From Pseudomonas promysalinigenes (GTDB taxonomy: Bacteria; Pseudomonadota; Gammaproteobacteria; Pseudomonadales; Pseudomonadaceae), in contig NZ_CP077094.1 of NCBI RefSeq assembly GCF_014269025.2, forward strand, positions 2,976,001 to 3,040,000: a stretch of DNA of 64,000 nt. The letters run 5' to 3'. Both the position numbers and the translations under genes were made by a program. The notes under the pieces were generated by a model. It was given only the letters and a program-made list of their open reading frames with translations, made no database searches and had not been told where the DNA came from. Below are positions 36,477 through 45,603 of this stretch, in pieces. Position 1 is the stretch's first letter; the number at the start of each line of letters is the position of its first letter.

Positions 36477-37937
36477 ATGATCAAGCATTGGATTAACGGC
36501 CGTGAGGTCGAGAGCAAAGACACCTTCGTCAACTACAACCCAGCCACCGGCGAAGCCATCGGCGAAGTTGCCAGTGGTGGAGCTGAGGAAGTCGCCCAGG
36601 CCGTGGCCGCAGCCAAGGAAGCCTTCCCGAAATGGGCCAACACCCCTGCCAAGGAACGCGCCCGCCTGATGCGCAAGCTGGGTGAACTGATCGACCAGAA
36701 CGTGCCGAAGCTTGCCGAGCTGGAGACCCTCGACACTGGCCTGCCGATTCACCAGACCAAGAACGTGCTGATCCCGCGCGCCTCGCACAACTTCGACTTC
36801 TTCGCCGAAGTCTGCACGCGCATGGACGGCCACACCTACCCGGTCGACGACCAAATGCTCAACTACACCCTGTACCAGCCGGTCGGTGTGTGTGGTCTGG
36901 TGAGCCCATGGAACGTGCCGTTCATGACCGCCACCTGGAAGACCGCGCCATGCCTGGCCTTGGGCAACACTGCGGTACTGAAGATGAGCGAGCTGTCGCC
37001 GCTGACCGCTAATGAGCTGGGTCGTCTGGCCGTAGAGGCAGGCATCCCCAATGGCGTGTTGAACGTCATCCAGGGTTACGGTGCCACCGCTGGCGACGCC
37101 CTGGTACGTCATCCGGACGTACGCGCTATCTCCTTCACCGGCGGCACTGCCACCGGCAAGAAGATCATGCAAACCGCCGGCCTTAAAAAGTACTCCATGG
37201 AGTTGGGCGGCAAGTCGCCAGTACTGATTTTCGAAGACGCAGACCTGGAACGCGCCCTGGACGCCGCGCTGTTCACCATCTTCTCGCTGAACGGTGAGCG
37301 TTGCACTGCTGGCAGCCGGATCTTCATCCAAGAGAGCGTGTACCCGCAGTTTGTTGCCGAATTCGCCGCTCGCGCCAAGCGCCTGATCGTCGGTGACCCG
37401 ACCGACCCGAAAACTCAGGTTGGCTCGATGATCACTCAGGCTCACTACGACAAGGTCACCGGCTATATCCGTATCGGTATTGAAGAAGGCGCCACCCTTC
37501 TCGCAGGTGGTCTGGATCGTCCGACCAACCTGCCGGCTCATCTCTCTAAGGGCCAGTTCATCCAGCCGACTGTGTTCGCTGACGTGAACAACAAGATGCG
37601 CATCGCTCAGGAAGAAATCTTCGGCCCAGTGGTCTGCCTGATCCCGTTCAAAGACGAAGCTGAAGCCCTACAACTGGCGAACGACACTGAGTACGGCCTG
37701 GCCTCGTACATCTGGACTCAGGACATTGGTAAGGCTCATCGCCTGGCCCGTGGCATCGAGGCAGGCATGGTGTTCATCAACAGCCAGAACGTTCGCGATC
37801 TGCGCCAACCGTTCGGTGGCGTCAAAGGCTCAGGTACTGGCCGCGAAGGTGGCCAGTACAGCTTTGAAGTATTCGCCGAGATCAAGAACGTCTGCATCTC
37901 TATGGGTAGCCATCACATTCCTCGCTGGGGTGTGTGA
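36477..37937 (+). CDS. hpaE: 5-Carboxymethyl-2-hydroxymuconate semialdehyde dehydrogenase
   Basis: A 486-residue NAD-dependent aldehyde dehydrogenase. The catalytic Glu is in MELGGKSPVLIFED and the Cys in NGERCTAGSRIF, both intact. HpaE oxidises the ring-cleavage product of homoprotocatechuate to 5-carboxymethyl-2-hydroxymuconate. IKHWINGREVESKDTFVNYN at the N-terminus and INSQNVRDLRQPFGGVKGSG near the C-terminus are typical. It lies between hpaG2 and hpaD, in pathway order. Confidence 0.96.
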   Translation: MIKHWINGREVESKDTFVNYNPATGEAIGEVASGGAEEVAQAVAAAKEAFPKWANTPAKERARLMRKLGELIDQNVPKLAELETLDTGLPIHQTKNVLIPRASHNFDFFAEVCTRMDGHTYPVDDQMLNYTLYQPVGVCGLVSPWNVPFMTATWKTAPCLALGNTAVLKMSELSPLTANELGRLAVEAGIPNGVLNVIQGYGATAGDALVRHPDVRAISFTGGTATGKKIMQTAGLKKYSMELGGKSPVLIFEDADLERALDAALFTIFSLNGERCTAGSRIFIQESVYPQFVAEFAARAKRLIVGDPTDPKTQVGSMITQAHYDKVTGYIRIGIEEGATLLAGGLDRPTNLPAHLSKGQFIQPTVFADVNNKMRIAQEEIFGPVVCLIPFKDEAEALQLANDTEYGLASYIWTQDIGKAHRLARGIEAGMVFINSQNVRDLRQPFGGVKGSGTGREGGQYSFEVFAEIKNVCISMGSHHIPRWGV

Positions 37938-38028
37938 CCTTTTTCCCAACGCACCGGGTCGCCTGCTGTTCTGACGACCGCCAGGCTCACCCGGTGCCGC
38001 GGGATCCACAAGAATAAGGAGTTTTGTC

Positions 38029-38952
38029 ATGGGCAAAGTGGCACTTGCAGCCAAAATCACCCACGTACCCTCCATGTATCTGTCCGAGCTGCCGGGCCCG
38101 CGACAAGGGTTCCGTCAAGCCGCAATCGACGGGCACTACGAGATCAGTCGACGCTGCCGTGAGCTGGGCGTGGACACCATCGTGGTGTTCGACACCCACT
38201 GGCTGGTCAATGCCAACTACCACATTCTCTGCGGCGATCACTTCGAGGGAGTCTATACCTCAAACGAGTTGCCGCACTTCATCAGCAATATGGAATATGG
38301 GTTCCCTGGAAACAAGGAACTGGGACTGATTCTGGCTGAGGAATGCAACCGCTTCAACGTTGAAACAATGGCGCATCACGCTACAACGCTAGGCCCGGAA
38401 TACGGGACTCTGGTGCCAATGCGTTATATGAACAAAGACAAACACTTCAAGGTGATTTCGGTTTCGGCACTGTGCACCTCGCACTACCTCGCTGATAGCG
38501 CCCGTCTTGGCTGGGCCATGCGCAAGGCGGTAGAAGATCACTACGACGGTACCGTGGCGTTCTTGGCCAGCGGCTCGCTGTCCCATCGTTTCGCGCAGAA
38601 CGGCCAGGCACCTGACTTTGCCACCAAGGTCTGGAGCCCGTTCCTGGAGACCCTGGACCACCGCGTGGTGAACATGTGGGAGAACGCCGAATGGGATGCC
38701 TTCTGCGGGATGCTCCCAGAGTACGCCGCCAAAGGCCACGGTGAAGGCTTTATGCATGACACCGCCATGCTGCTCGGTGTTCTCGGCTGGTCGAAATACG
38801 ATGGCAAGGCGGAAGTGGTGACGCCCTACTTCGGCTCGTCGGGAACCGGCCAGATCAACGCGATCTTCCCTGTCACCCCTCAGGACGGCTCTGCCATCCC
38901 TGGCGCGCAGGCCTCCAATCCAGCCTCTGTGGTTTCCACCAGCCGCCTTTAA
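38029..38952 (+). CDS. hpaD: 3,4-Dihydroxyphenylacetate 2,3-dioxygenase
   Basis: A 307-residue class III (LigB-fold) extradiol dioxygenase that opens homoprotocatechuate at the 2,3 bond. The conserved metal and acid/base residues lie in VVFDTHWLVNANYH and the downstream HHATTLGPEYGTL and SGSLSHRF stretches. AAGGAG is 8 nt before the ATG. A 91-bp gap separates it from hpaE. A tract at about 38230-38480 has less GC-ending codons than its flanks, hinting at a recombined segment. Confidence 0.95.
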   Translation: MGKVALAAKITHVPSMYLSELPGPRQGFRQAAIDGHYEISRRCRELGVDTIVVFDTHWLVNANYHILCGDHFEGVYTSNELPHFISNMEYGFPGNKELGLILAEECNRFNVETMAHHATTLGPEYGTLVPMRYMNKDKHFKVISVSALCTSHYLADSARLGWAMRKAVEDHYDGTVAFLASGSLSHRFAQNGQAPDFATKVWSPFLETLDHRVVNMWENAEWDAFCGMLPEYAAKGHGEGFMHDTAMLLGVLGWSKYDGKAEVVTPYFGSSGTGQINAIFPVTPQDGSAIPGAQASNPASVVSTSRL

Positions 38953-38963
38953 CCTACCCGTCC

Positions 38964-38994
38964 GCAGCTGGCTCTCCTGCTAATGGCCAGCTGC
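38964..38994 (+). repeat. Intra-operon hairpin between hpaD and hpaF
   Basis: GCAGCTGGC (38964-38972) and GCCAGCTGC (38986-38994) are perfect 9-bp arms with a 13-nt loop. No T-run follows, so it is more likely an mRNA-stabilising or attenuating hairpin than a full terminator. Confidence 0.45.
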
Positions 38995-39015
38995 GCTTAG
39001 CCGAGGATGCCCGTC

Positions 39016-39420
39016 ATGCCACATTTGGTTCTGCTCTACACCCCCGACCTGGAGTCCGACGCCGACATTCCAGGTCTCTGCCGCGCCTTGGCAGACACCA
39101 TGCTCGAACAGCGCGATGCCAGTGGCAAAGCCGTGTTCCCAACTGGCGGCACTCGTGTGCTGGCCTATCCTGCCGCGCATTGCGCAGTGGCCGACGGCAA
39201 AGGGGAGTATGGATTCCTGTACGCCAACCTGCGCATGGGCGCAGGCCGTAGTTCTGATGTTCACAAGGCAGTGGGGGACAACTTGCTGGCGGTACTCAAA
39301 ACCCGTCTGGATCCTTTGCTGCAACAGCGCCCGGTCGGCATCACCTTACAGATCGACCAAAGCACCGCCCAAGTCTACGACGCCAAACACAGCACCTTGC
39401 ACCCGCTGTTCAATCGCTAG
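39016..39420 (+). CDS. hpaF: 5-Carboxymethyl-2-hydroxymuconate delta-isomerase
   Basis: A 134-residue CHMI of the tautomerase superfamily. The start at 39016 gives MPHLVLLYTP, placing the catalytic Pro at the N-terminus after Met removal. GAGGA lies 8 nt upstream of it. An in-frame ATG at 39007 also begins Met-Pro, but it is too close to that site. The enzyme isomerises the HpaE product before decarboxylation by HpaG1/G2. Family length is about 125-135 residues. Confidence 0.92.
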   Translation: MPHLVLLYTPDLESDADIPGLCRALADTMLEQRDASGKAVFPTGGTRVLAYPAAHCAVADGKGEYGFLYANLRMGAGRSSDVHKAVGDNLLAVLKTRLDPLLQQRPVGITLQIDQSTAQVYDAKHSTLHPLFNR

Positions 39421-39471
39421 CGCTTTTGAATCAAACACCCTCCTGACTCATTTCAAAATAAGTACAAGAAC

Positions 39472-40779
39472 ATGAGCACACTTGACCAAGCCTCGCACAG
39501 CGAGACGAAAATTGAACGGGCCGACTCGACCCACTGGGCAGTCACATGGCGGCTGATGCCGTTGCTGCTGGTGTGCTACCTGTTCGCCCACCTGGACCGC
39601 ATCAACATCGGCTTCGCCAAGATGCAGATGAGCCAGGACCTGCACTTGTCGGACACGGTCTACGGCCTGGGTGCCGGGCTGTTCTTCATCGCCTATGCAC
39701 TGTTCGGCGTCCCCAGCAACCTGATGCTCGACCGCGTTGGCCCACGCCGCTGGATTGCCTGCCTGATGGTGGTGTGGGGGCTGTTGTCGACCAGCATGCT
39801 GCTGATCGAAAGCAGCAGCGCGTTCTACCTGTTGCGCTTTGCCCTGGGCGCGGCCGAGGCCGGGTTCTTCCCAGGCATCCTGGTGTACCTCAACCGCTGG
39901 TACCCGGCCGGGCGGCGCGCCCAGGTCACTGCGCTGTTCGCCATAGCCGTGCCCTTGGCCGGAGTCGTCGGCGGGCCGGTTTCCGGGGCCATTCTGGCGT
40001 TCATGCACGATACCGCCGGGCTTCGTGGCTGGCAGTGGATGTTCCTGCTTGAAGGCGCGCCAGTAGTTCTGCTAGGCCTAGTAGTACTGGCCGTGTTGCC
40101 AGAGCACTTCGAGCGCGTGACCTGGTTGAGCGTGCAGCAAAAAGCCACGCTGCGCACCCAGTTTGGTGTGGAAGAACAACGCAAGCCAGTGACCTCGTTC
40201 AGCGCCATTTTCGCAAGCCCAGCGCTGTGGCTGCTGGTGGCGGTCTATTGCGCAGTGATGCTGGCAGTCAACACGCTTGCTTTCTGGATGCCAAGCCTGA
40301 TTCACGGTACAGGGATTGCCAGTGACGCCACCGTCGGATTACTCAGCGCTGTGCCGTACCTGGCCGGATGTCTGTTCATGCTTGCGTGCGGCCGTTCTAG
40401 CGACCGCAGGCGTGAACGACGCTGGCACCTGTGCGTGCCGCTGCTGATGTCTGCCGTCGGGATCACCATTGCAGCCCTCGCACCCGAGCAGCCACTTCCA
40501 GTACTGACCGGCTTGATTTTGGCCGGAATGGGGGCAAGTGCCGCACTGCCGATGTTCTGGCAGCTTCCGCCTGCGTTTCTTAATGCGCGCACTCAAGCCG
40601 CGGGCATTGCCTTGATCAGCTCATTGGGCAGCATCGCCTCGTTCGCTACCCCCTACTTCATTGGCTGGGTGCGTGACACAACCCACAGTCCGAGCCTGGC
40701 CCTGTACGTACTTTCCATTTTCATCGCCATAGGCGCCCTGCTGGTGCTGCGCACCCAAGCCGCCATCGTCAATCCTTGA
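39472..40779 (+). CDS. hpaX: 4-Hydroxyphenylacetate permease (MFS, ACS family)
   Basis: A 435-residue MFS transporter of the anion:cation symporter family, with about 12 membrane segments. Early motifs [20 protein letters not shown] and [19 protein letters not shown] are ACS hallmarks, as is [16 protein letters not shown]. HpaX takes up 4-hydroxyphenylacetate or its dihydroxy form. It sits between hpaF and hpaH in the catabolic operon and its stop lies 17 nt before the hpaH start. Confidence 0.93.
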   Translation: MSTLDQASHSETKIERADSTHWAVTWRLMPLLLVCYLFAHLDRINIGFAKMQMSQDLHLSDTVYGLGAGLFFIAYALFGVPSNLMLDRVGPRRWIACLMVVWGLLSTSMLLIESSSAFYLLRFALGAAEAGFFPGILVYLNRWYPAGRRAQVTALFAIAVPLAGVVGGPVSGAILAFMHDTAGLRGWQWMFLLEGAPVVLLGLVVLAVLPEHFERVTWLSVQQKATLRTQFGVEEQRKPVTSFSAIFASPALWLLVAVYCAVMLAVNTLAFWMPSLIHGTGIASDATVGLLSAVPYLAGCLFMLACGRSSDRRRERRWHLCVPLLMSAVGITIAALAPEQPLPVLTGLILAGMGASAALPMFWQLPPAFLNARTQAAGIALISSLGSIASFATPYFIGWVRDTTHSPSLALYVLSIFIAIGALLVLRTQAAIVNP

Positions 40780-40796
40780 ATCAAGAGACTTTAACC

Positions 40797-41600
40797 ATGT
40801 TAGACAATGCTTTCATTCAACAAGCCGCCGAACGCCTTGACCAGGCTGAGCGCAGCCGCGAGCAAGTGCGCCAGTTCTCGCTGGACCAACCGGCAATCAC
40901 CATCGAGGACGCCTACGCAATCCAGCGCGCCTGGGTGGCAAAAAAGATTGCCGCCGGCCGCAAGCTGGTGGGCCACAAGATCGGCCTGACCTCCCGTGCG
41001 ATGCAGGTATCGTCGAACATCACCGAACCTGACTATGGCGCCCTGCTTGACGACATGCTGTTTGACGAAGGCAGCGACATTCCCTTCGAGCGCTTCATCG
41101 TGCCACGCGTTGAAGTGGAGCTGGCGTTCATCCTCGGCAAACCGCTGAAGGGCCCCAACGTCACTGTGTTCGACGTGCTGGACGCCACCGAATGGGTAAT
41201 CCCGGCACTGGAAATCATCGACGCGCGCATCCAGCAGGTCGATCCGCAAACCCAGGCCACCCGCAAGGTGTTCGACACCATTTCCGACAACGCGGCCAAT
41301 GCCGGCGTGGTCATGGGAGGCCGCGCCGTGCGTCCTACCGAGATCGACCTGCGTAAGGTGCCGGCGGTGCTCTACCGCAATGGAGTGATCGAGGAGTCCG
41401 GGGTCAGCGCCGCCGTGCTCAACCACCCAGCCAAAGGCGTTGCCTGGCTGGCCAACAAGCTGGCCCCGTACGACGTGACCTTGCAACCCGGCCAGATCAT
41501 CCTTGGTGGCTCTTTCACCCGCCCGGTCGCTGCGCGCCCTGGCGACACCTTCCACGTCGACTACGACATGCTCGGCTCAATCGCCTGCCGCTTTGTTTGA
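40797..41600 (+). CDS. hpaH: 2-Oxo-hept-3-ene-1,7-dioate hydratase
   Basis: A 267-residue hydratase of the HpaH/MhpD family in the FAH superfamily. The ATG at 40797 ([14 protein letters not shown]) gives the family length; a longer frame opens at 40776 within hpaX. Motifs: [17 protein letters not shown], the metal-ligand-bearing [14 protein letters not shown], and [13 protein letters not shown]. It adds water to give 4-hydroxy-2-oxoheptanedioate, the substrate of HpaI just downstream. Confidence 0.96.
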   Translation: MLDNAFIQQAAERLDQAERSREQVRQFSLDQPAITIEDAYAIQRAWVAKKIAAGRKLVGHKIGLTSRAMQVSSNITEPDYGALLDDMLFDEGSDIPFERFIVPRVEVELAFILGKPLKGPNVTVFDVLDATEWVIPALEIIDARIQQVDPQTQATRKVFDTISDNAANAGVVMGGRAVRPTEIDLRKVPAVLYRNGVIEESGVSAAVLNHPAKGVAWLANKLAPYDVTLQPGQIILGGSFTRPVAARPGDTFHVDYDMLGSIACRFV

Positions 41601-41610
41601 GGACCTGACC

Positions 41611-42414
41611 ATGGAGATGCCCATCAATCACTTCAAGCAACGCCTGCGCAATGGTAAGCCGCAGATCGGCCTGTGGCTCGGCCTGGCAGATGCCTACTGC
41701 GCAGAGCTGGCCGCCAATGCCGGTTTCGACTGGCTGCTGATCGACGGCGAACACGCGCCCAACGATCTGCGCGGCATGCTTTCACAGTTGCAGGCGGTGG
41801 CGCCCTACTCTAGCCAGGCGGTGATTCGTCCAGTGATTGGCGACACTGCACTCATCAAACAGGTTCTGGATCTCGGCGCACAGACTCTTCTTGTGCCAAT
41901 GGTGGAAAGCGCGGAGCAGGCACGGCAGTTGGTGAGAGCCGTTCACTATCCCCCAAGTGGCATTCGTGGTGTAGGGAGTGCGCTAGCTCGTGCGTCTCGT
42001 TGGAATAGCATCCCGGGCTATCTGGATCTCGCGGACGAGCAAATGTGCCTGCTGGTGCAGATTGAAAACAAGGAAGGTCTGGCAAACCTGGACGAGATTC
42101 TTTCTGTAGAGGGCGTAGATGGCGTTTTCATTGGGCCAGCTGACTTAAGCGCAGCTTTAGGTCATCGCGGAAATCCTGGTCATCCAGAAGTCCAGGCGAT
42201 CATCGAGGATGCAATCGTAAGAATCGGCAAGGCAGGCAAGGCTGCCGGGATTCTCAGTGCGGATGAAAAACTGGCTCGACGCTACATTGAGCTAGGTGCA
42301 GCGTTTGTTGCAGTAGGCGTGGATACCACTGTACTGATGCGTGGCTTGCAAACGCTTGCGAGCAAGTTCAAAGAGCTGCCAACGCTCGACAGCACTGCTG
42401 GTGGTGTTTACTGA
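41611..42414 (+). CDS. hpaI: 4-Hydroxy-2-oxoheptanedioate aldolase
   Basis: A 267-residue class II HpcH/HpaI aldolase that splits 4-hydroxy-2-oxoheptanedioate into pyruvate and succinate semialdehyde. Motifs: [15 protein letters not shown] (His base), [20 protein letters not shown], and the metal-binding [15 protein letters not shown] and [10 protein letters not shown]. It is the last gene of the hpa operon. Codon use changes at about 41830: GC-ending before, mixed after, suggesting a recombination joint inside the gene. Confidence 0.95.
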   Translation: MEMPINHFKQRLRNGKPQIGLWLGLADAYCAELAANAGFDWLLIDGEHAPNDLRGMLSQLQAVAPYSSQAVIRPVIGDTALIKQVLDLGAQTLLVPMVESAEQARQLVRAVHYPPSGIRGVGSALARASRWNSIPGYLDLADEQMCLLVQIENKEGLANLDEILSVEGVDGVFIGPADLSAALGHRGNPGHPEVQAIIEDAIVRIGKAGKAAGILSADEKLARRYIELGAAFVAVGVDTTVLMRGLQTLASKFKELPTLDSTAGGVY

Positions 42415-42426
42415 TACCCATCAGGA

Positions 42427-42462
42427 GCAGGCAAGGCGTAATCTCGCCTTGCCTGCCCTTTT
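42427..42462 (+). terminator. Strong terminator after hpaI
   Basis: GCAGGCAAGGCG (42427-42438) and CGCCTTGCCTGC (42445-42456) pair over 12 bp with a 6-nt loop, followed by CCTTTTC. Confidence 0.9.
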
Positions 42463-42576
42463 CGGACACCCGGTAAGGATTGATTTTCGGACTGGAAACA
42501 TAGGTCAGCTGCATCGTTAACTTCATTCGCCCGACGACAGAGCCAACCCTCTCCAGCACATTCACATCTTGCGCTG

Positions 42577-42999
42577 TCAGCGCTTCAGATGCTTGAGATC
42601 ATTCAAAAGCCCCAGCAATACTTCTAGCTTTTCCTCGCCCAACTGATCTTGCAGGCGCAGGTAGCTATCGTTCATGCGGGCACTCATGCTATCGAAGCAC
42701 TCCAAGCCAGCCACAGTCAGGTCAACCAATACGATCCGCTGGTCGTGATGAACCTTCCGCTTCACCACGAGCCCCGCATTCTGCATGCGTGAGACAACCC
42801 CCGTCATGCTTGGGCCGAGAATGCAGGCTAAATCTGCCAATTTCAGAATCTCGATTGGCCCCTGCTCATGCAGAATTCTTATCACCCTCCACTGCTGTTC
42901 GGTCAGCCCATGCTCCTTCAATGAAGGGCGGAAAAATCGCATGGCAACCTCTCTGGCCTGGAGCAAATTTAGGGTCAGCGATGGCCGGAACTTAATCAT
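42577..42999 (-). CDS. MarR-family repressor HpaR, copy 2
   Basis: A 140-residue MarR protein closely similar to the copy at 33283-33705. FRPSLTLNLLQAREVAMRFF and LTEQQWRVIRILHEQGPIE align with it almost residue for residue. The ATG at 42999 gives equal length; an ATG at 43011 adds four residues. The wing differs (HHDQRIVLVDLTVAG). It is located downstream of hpaI and upstream of the hydroxylase genes, which may be its own targets. A GTTAAC site lies at 42516. Confidence 0.88.
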   Translation of the reverse strand: MIKFRPSLTLNLLQAREVAMRFFRPSLKEHGLTEQQWRVIRILHEQGPIEILKLADLACILGPSMTGVVSRMQNAGLVVKRKVHHDQRIVLVDLTVAGLECFDSMSARMNDSYLRLQDQLGEEKLEVLLGLLNDLKHLKR

Positions 43000-43063
43000 G
43001 AAGGCATCCATTTAGAACCAATCAACGGCGTCTCGCAGCTACGCAACGCGCAGTACACGGTCC

Positions 43064-43090
43064 AAAAAAACGGCGCCTGAGCGCCGTTTT
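43064..43090 (-). terminator. Terminator after hydroxylase reductase gene
   Basis: CGGCGC and GCGCCG pair around a 4-nt loop, flanked by A-runs on the plus strand, i.e. a T-run for minus-strand transcription. It lies 16 nt beyond the stop of the reductase gene. Confidence 0.82.
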
Positions 43091-43105
43091 GTACTTAGCT
43101 AGAGG

Positions 43106-44047
43106 TCAAGTCCGGATGACTGCCTTGAGTACTTCCTTAAAGGTTTCAACCTGCTCCTTGCTGAACTGGCCGAATACCTTTTCCTGCTGCTCACCTGCGA
43201 TCGTCCAAAGCGCCTCTGTTTCATCGACACCTTTAACGGTAAGCCGCACACATTCGCCAGCATCTTCCACTAGGCCTTTGCGTTTCAGGTTTGCGACGGC
43301 CTCGTCGATCTCTCGGGCAGGCATTGCGACTTCACGCTGCAAATCTGTGAGACTGAGACCGGCGTCATTCTCAAGGACCATGAGCATCCGCGCTTCACTG
43401 GTACGCAGTCCGGTCGAGAGCTGGCGAGGCTGGTAGCTCGCCTGATACGCACGCAGCGCTTGGGTCATGAGGTAGTAGAGGTTGTGGCTCAAACGCCCCT
43501 GGAAATTACTGCTAGGCGGCTGCCCTTCTTCGCGCTTTGTCATACGGGTGTGCGGCAGCACCATGGAGTAGGCGCCTTGATGGTAGAGCAGCGGCGCTCG
43601 GCCTAGGTCATCGAAGGCCAATACCTTTCCGACCAGAATCCAGTGATCACCACCATCCAGCTTCTGGTATTTCTCGCAATGGAAGCGCGCTGAGCAGTCC
43701 TCGAACACCGGGGCTCCGCCGACGCCCGCTTCATATTCGATATCAGCGAAACGGTCATCCTTCGGCCGAGCAAAGTTGTTGGAGAGGTCGATCTGATCAG
43801 CTGCCAGAACGTTTACAGCAAAATGCGTCGCCGATTCAAAAACGTCGTTGCTACCGGATCGTTTGTCGATGCTCCACAGAATCAGCGGCGGGTCCAACGA
43901 CACCGAGTTGAAGCTATTGGCGGTAACCCCCACTTGGCGGCCATCAGCATCGCGAGCCGTAATCACGGTTACGCCAGTGGCAAAGTTACCCAGGGCGCGA
44001 CGGAACGCGCGCGCGTCAAACTCAAAATCTACGTTTTCAGAGGCCAT
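43106..44047 (-). CDS. 4-Hydroxyphenylacetate 3-hydroxylase, C1-type flavin reductase with MarR-like C-terminal domain
   Basis: A 313-residue protein. Residues 1-170 form a flavin reductase domain (ALGNFATGVTVITARDADGR, GVTANSFNSVSLDPPLILWS). Residues about 195-313 form a MarR-like winged helix (RTSEARMLMVLENDAGLSLT). This fusion is the hallmark of the C1 component of Acinetobacter-type p-hydroxyphenylacetate hydroxylase, where the C-terminal domain gates flavin reduction by substrate. It supplies reduced flavin to the C2 oxygenase encoded 73 bp upstream. It is not homologous over its length to enteric HpaC. Confidence 0.9.
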   Translation of the reverse strand: MASENVDFEFDARAFRRALGNFATGVTVITARDADGRQVGVTANSFNSVSLDPPLILWSIDKRSGSNDVFESATHFAVNVLAADQIDLSNNFARPKDDRFADIEYEAGVGGAPVFEDCSARFHCEKYQKLDGGDHWILVGKVLAFDDLGRAPLLYHQGAYSMVLPHTRMTKREEGQPPSSNFQGRLSHNLYYLMTQALRAYQASYQPRQLSTGLRTSEARMLMVLENDAGLSLTDLQREVAMPAREIDEAVANLKRKGLVEDAGECVRLTVKGVDETEALWTIAGEQQEKVFGQFSKEQVETFKEVLKAVIRT

Positions 44048-44120
44048 GCAAGACTCCCGAGCAGGCCGCTAGTAGCCTGCTCTCATTGTTTTTATGGGGC
44101 AGTAGGGTCGCGAAGATGCT

Positions 44121-45290
44121 TCAGACCATCGAAGGATCGGGCTCCAAGCCCATCAGTTCGCGACCGAGGATCTGCGCGCAGACGTCATAATCCGAGTACG
44201 CATGAGCCCCAGTCATATGGGAATCACGGAAGAGGCGCTGCATCTCGTTGCTTTCAAACCAAGCCCCACCGCCGGCTGCTTCCATCAAGCGATCGACCGC
44301 CTGGATGCACATTTTGGTAGCGTAGCCTTGGTTGGTTCGCCAGAACGCCAGCGTACCGCGGTCAGGATATTCATGACGCTCGCTGTAGTCGGCGATCTCA
44401 TTCCAGCTCTTCTCAAGCAGAGCGCGAGCAGCGGCTACCTGATGAGTAGACTCAGCCAAACGCATCAAGGCAGGCGTAGCAGCGCCAACCGCAGCGCCGG
44501 TGTATGCACGCACCCGATTCTTGGTCTTCTCACGGAATACCTCCAGCATGCGCTCAGCAACGCCCAAGCTGATTGTAGAAAAGCCGCTTGCGAAGTAAGG
44601 GCGGTAAGGTGCATAGAAAATTTTGCTGTCTGGGTAGAGACCGAACCCAGCCGACTTACCTTCCATCATGTCCTTTGCCTTCTGGATACGATGCTCAGGC
44701 ACAAAGGCGTTCTCGACGATGAGGGTTTTGCTACCACTGCCACGCATGCCAATGGCAAACCAGTCGTCACGAATTTCGTAGTCACTACGCGGCAAAACGG
44801 CGAAGCAATAGTCCTGGGTACCTTCGGCGTTCTTACGCCGGAATCCCAAGATCGCCCACTCAGCGTGATCGCATCCAGAACTCCAACCCATTTCACCGCT
44901 AAAGGTCACTCCACCCTCTACTTCTTCCGTACGGCCGAAGGGGGCAATACTGCTGCTGGCAGTTGCGTCAGGATTGGTTCCCCACGCCTCCTCCTGAAGC
45001 TTGGCGGGGAACATCGCCATTTGGTGCGAATGGGTGCAAAGCAGGCTCATCGCCCAAGCAGTGCTTGCGCAAGAACCTGCAAGGACAGCGATACATTCCG
45101 CGAATTCAGGAAGCGAGATTTCCATGCCGCCAAATTTTTTTGGCAAGAAGGCTCGGTGCATACCGATGCCCTTTAGCAAGGCGATGTTCTCGGCCGGCAC
45201 GCAACGGTCTTTCTCCGCCTGCGGAGCATTGGCCGCGATGGTAGGCAGGACGGACTTCAGATCTTCCAGCAGCGGATTGGGCTTTTTCAT
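44121..45290 (-). CDS. 4-Hydroxyphenylacetate 3-hydroxylase, C2-type oxygenase
   Basis: A 389-residue flavin-dependent monooxygenase with the acyl-CoA dehydrogenase fold. MHRAFLPKKFGGMEISLPEF, GEMGWSSGCDHAEWAILG and GMRGSGSKTLIVENAFVPEH are typical of class D oxygenases such as HpaH-C2. It hydroxylates 4-hydroxyphenylacetate to homoprotocatechuate using reduced flavin from C1. The ATG at 45290 is preferred to an upstream in-frame codon at 45344. It provides the entry step to the hpa operon in place of HpaB. Confidence 0.9.
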   Translation of the reverse strand: MKKPNPLLEDLKSVLPTIAANAPQAEKDRCVPAENIALLKGIGMHRAFLPKKFGGMEISLPEFAECIAVLAGSCASTAWAMSLLCTHSHQMAMFPAKLQEEAWGTNPDATASSSIAPFGRTEEVEGGVTFSGEMGWSSGCDHAEWAILGFRRKNAEGTQDYCFAVLPRSDYEIRDDWFAIGMRGSGSKTLIVENAFVPEHRIQKAKDMMEGKSAGFGLYPDSKIFYAPYRPYFASGFSTISLGVAERMLEVFREKTKNRVRAYTGAAVGAATPALMRLAESTHQVAAARALLEKSWNEIADYSERHEYPDRGTLAFWRTNQGYATKMCIQAVDRLMEAAGGGAWFESNEMQRLFRDSHMTGAHAYSDYDVCAQILGRELMGLEPDPSMV

Positions 45291-45603
45291 GGATGGTCTC
45301 TTTATTATTGGGAAATTATTACCCGGCAGCTGGTGCCCGCCCATGTAGGTGCGTAAGCCAACTCAGCTCGCCTTATGCTCGATGACCAATCCAGTATGTG
45401 ACGCCACCTTCCCGACTGAAATGCACGTTACGAGCGGAAAATTGTACTTTTCATGGGAAATATTCGGTTCCTGTCGCAGCCCCCTGAAGGTTTAGTTAAC
45501 ATTTGAACAAAGCAGTGGATTCGGGCCCCCTAAGCTAGATCAGTGAGATTTTGGCCTCGAAGCTCGATCTGCGCACAACCTACCGTATGACGGAAGCACG
45601 CCT
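45291..45603. promoter_or_regulatory. Divergent region, hydroxylase genes versus LLM oxidoreductase
   Basis: No gene. TAACATTTGAA (45497-45507) resembles the TAACATCTTAA core at 33233 and 34949 (9 of 11 positions) and could bind an HpaR. No clear promoter boxes. Confidence 0.35.

Noticed and set aside
36468..37541. 357-residue minus-strand open frame opposite hpaE
   Set aside because: It lies fully within hpaE, whose catalytic residues are intact. It is a GC-rich antisense shadow.
44202..45176. 324-residue plus-strand open frame opposite the C2 oxygenase
   Set aside because: It is antisense to a recognisable oxygenase and has no motifs of its own.
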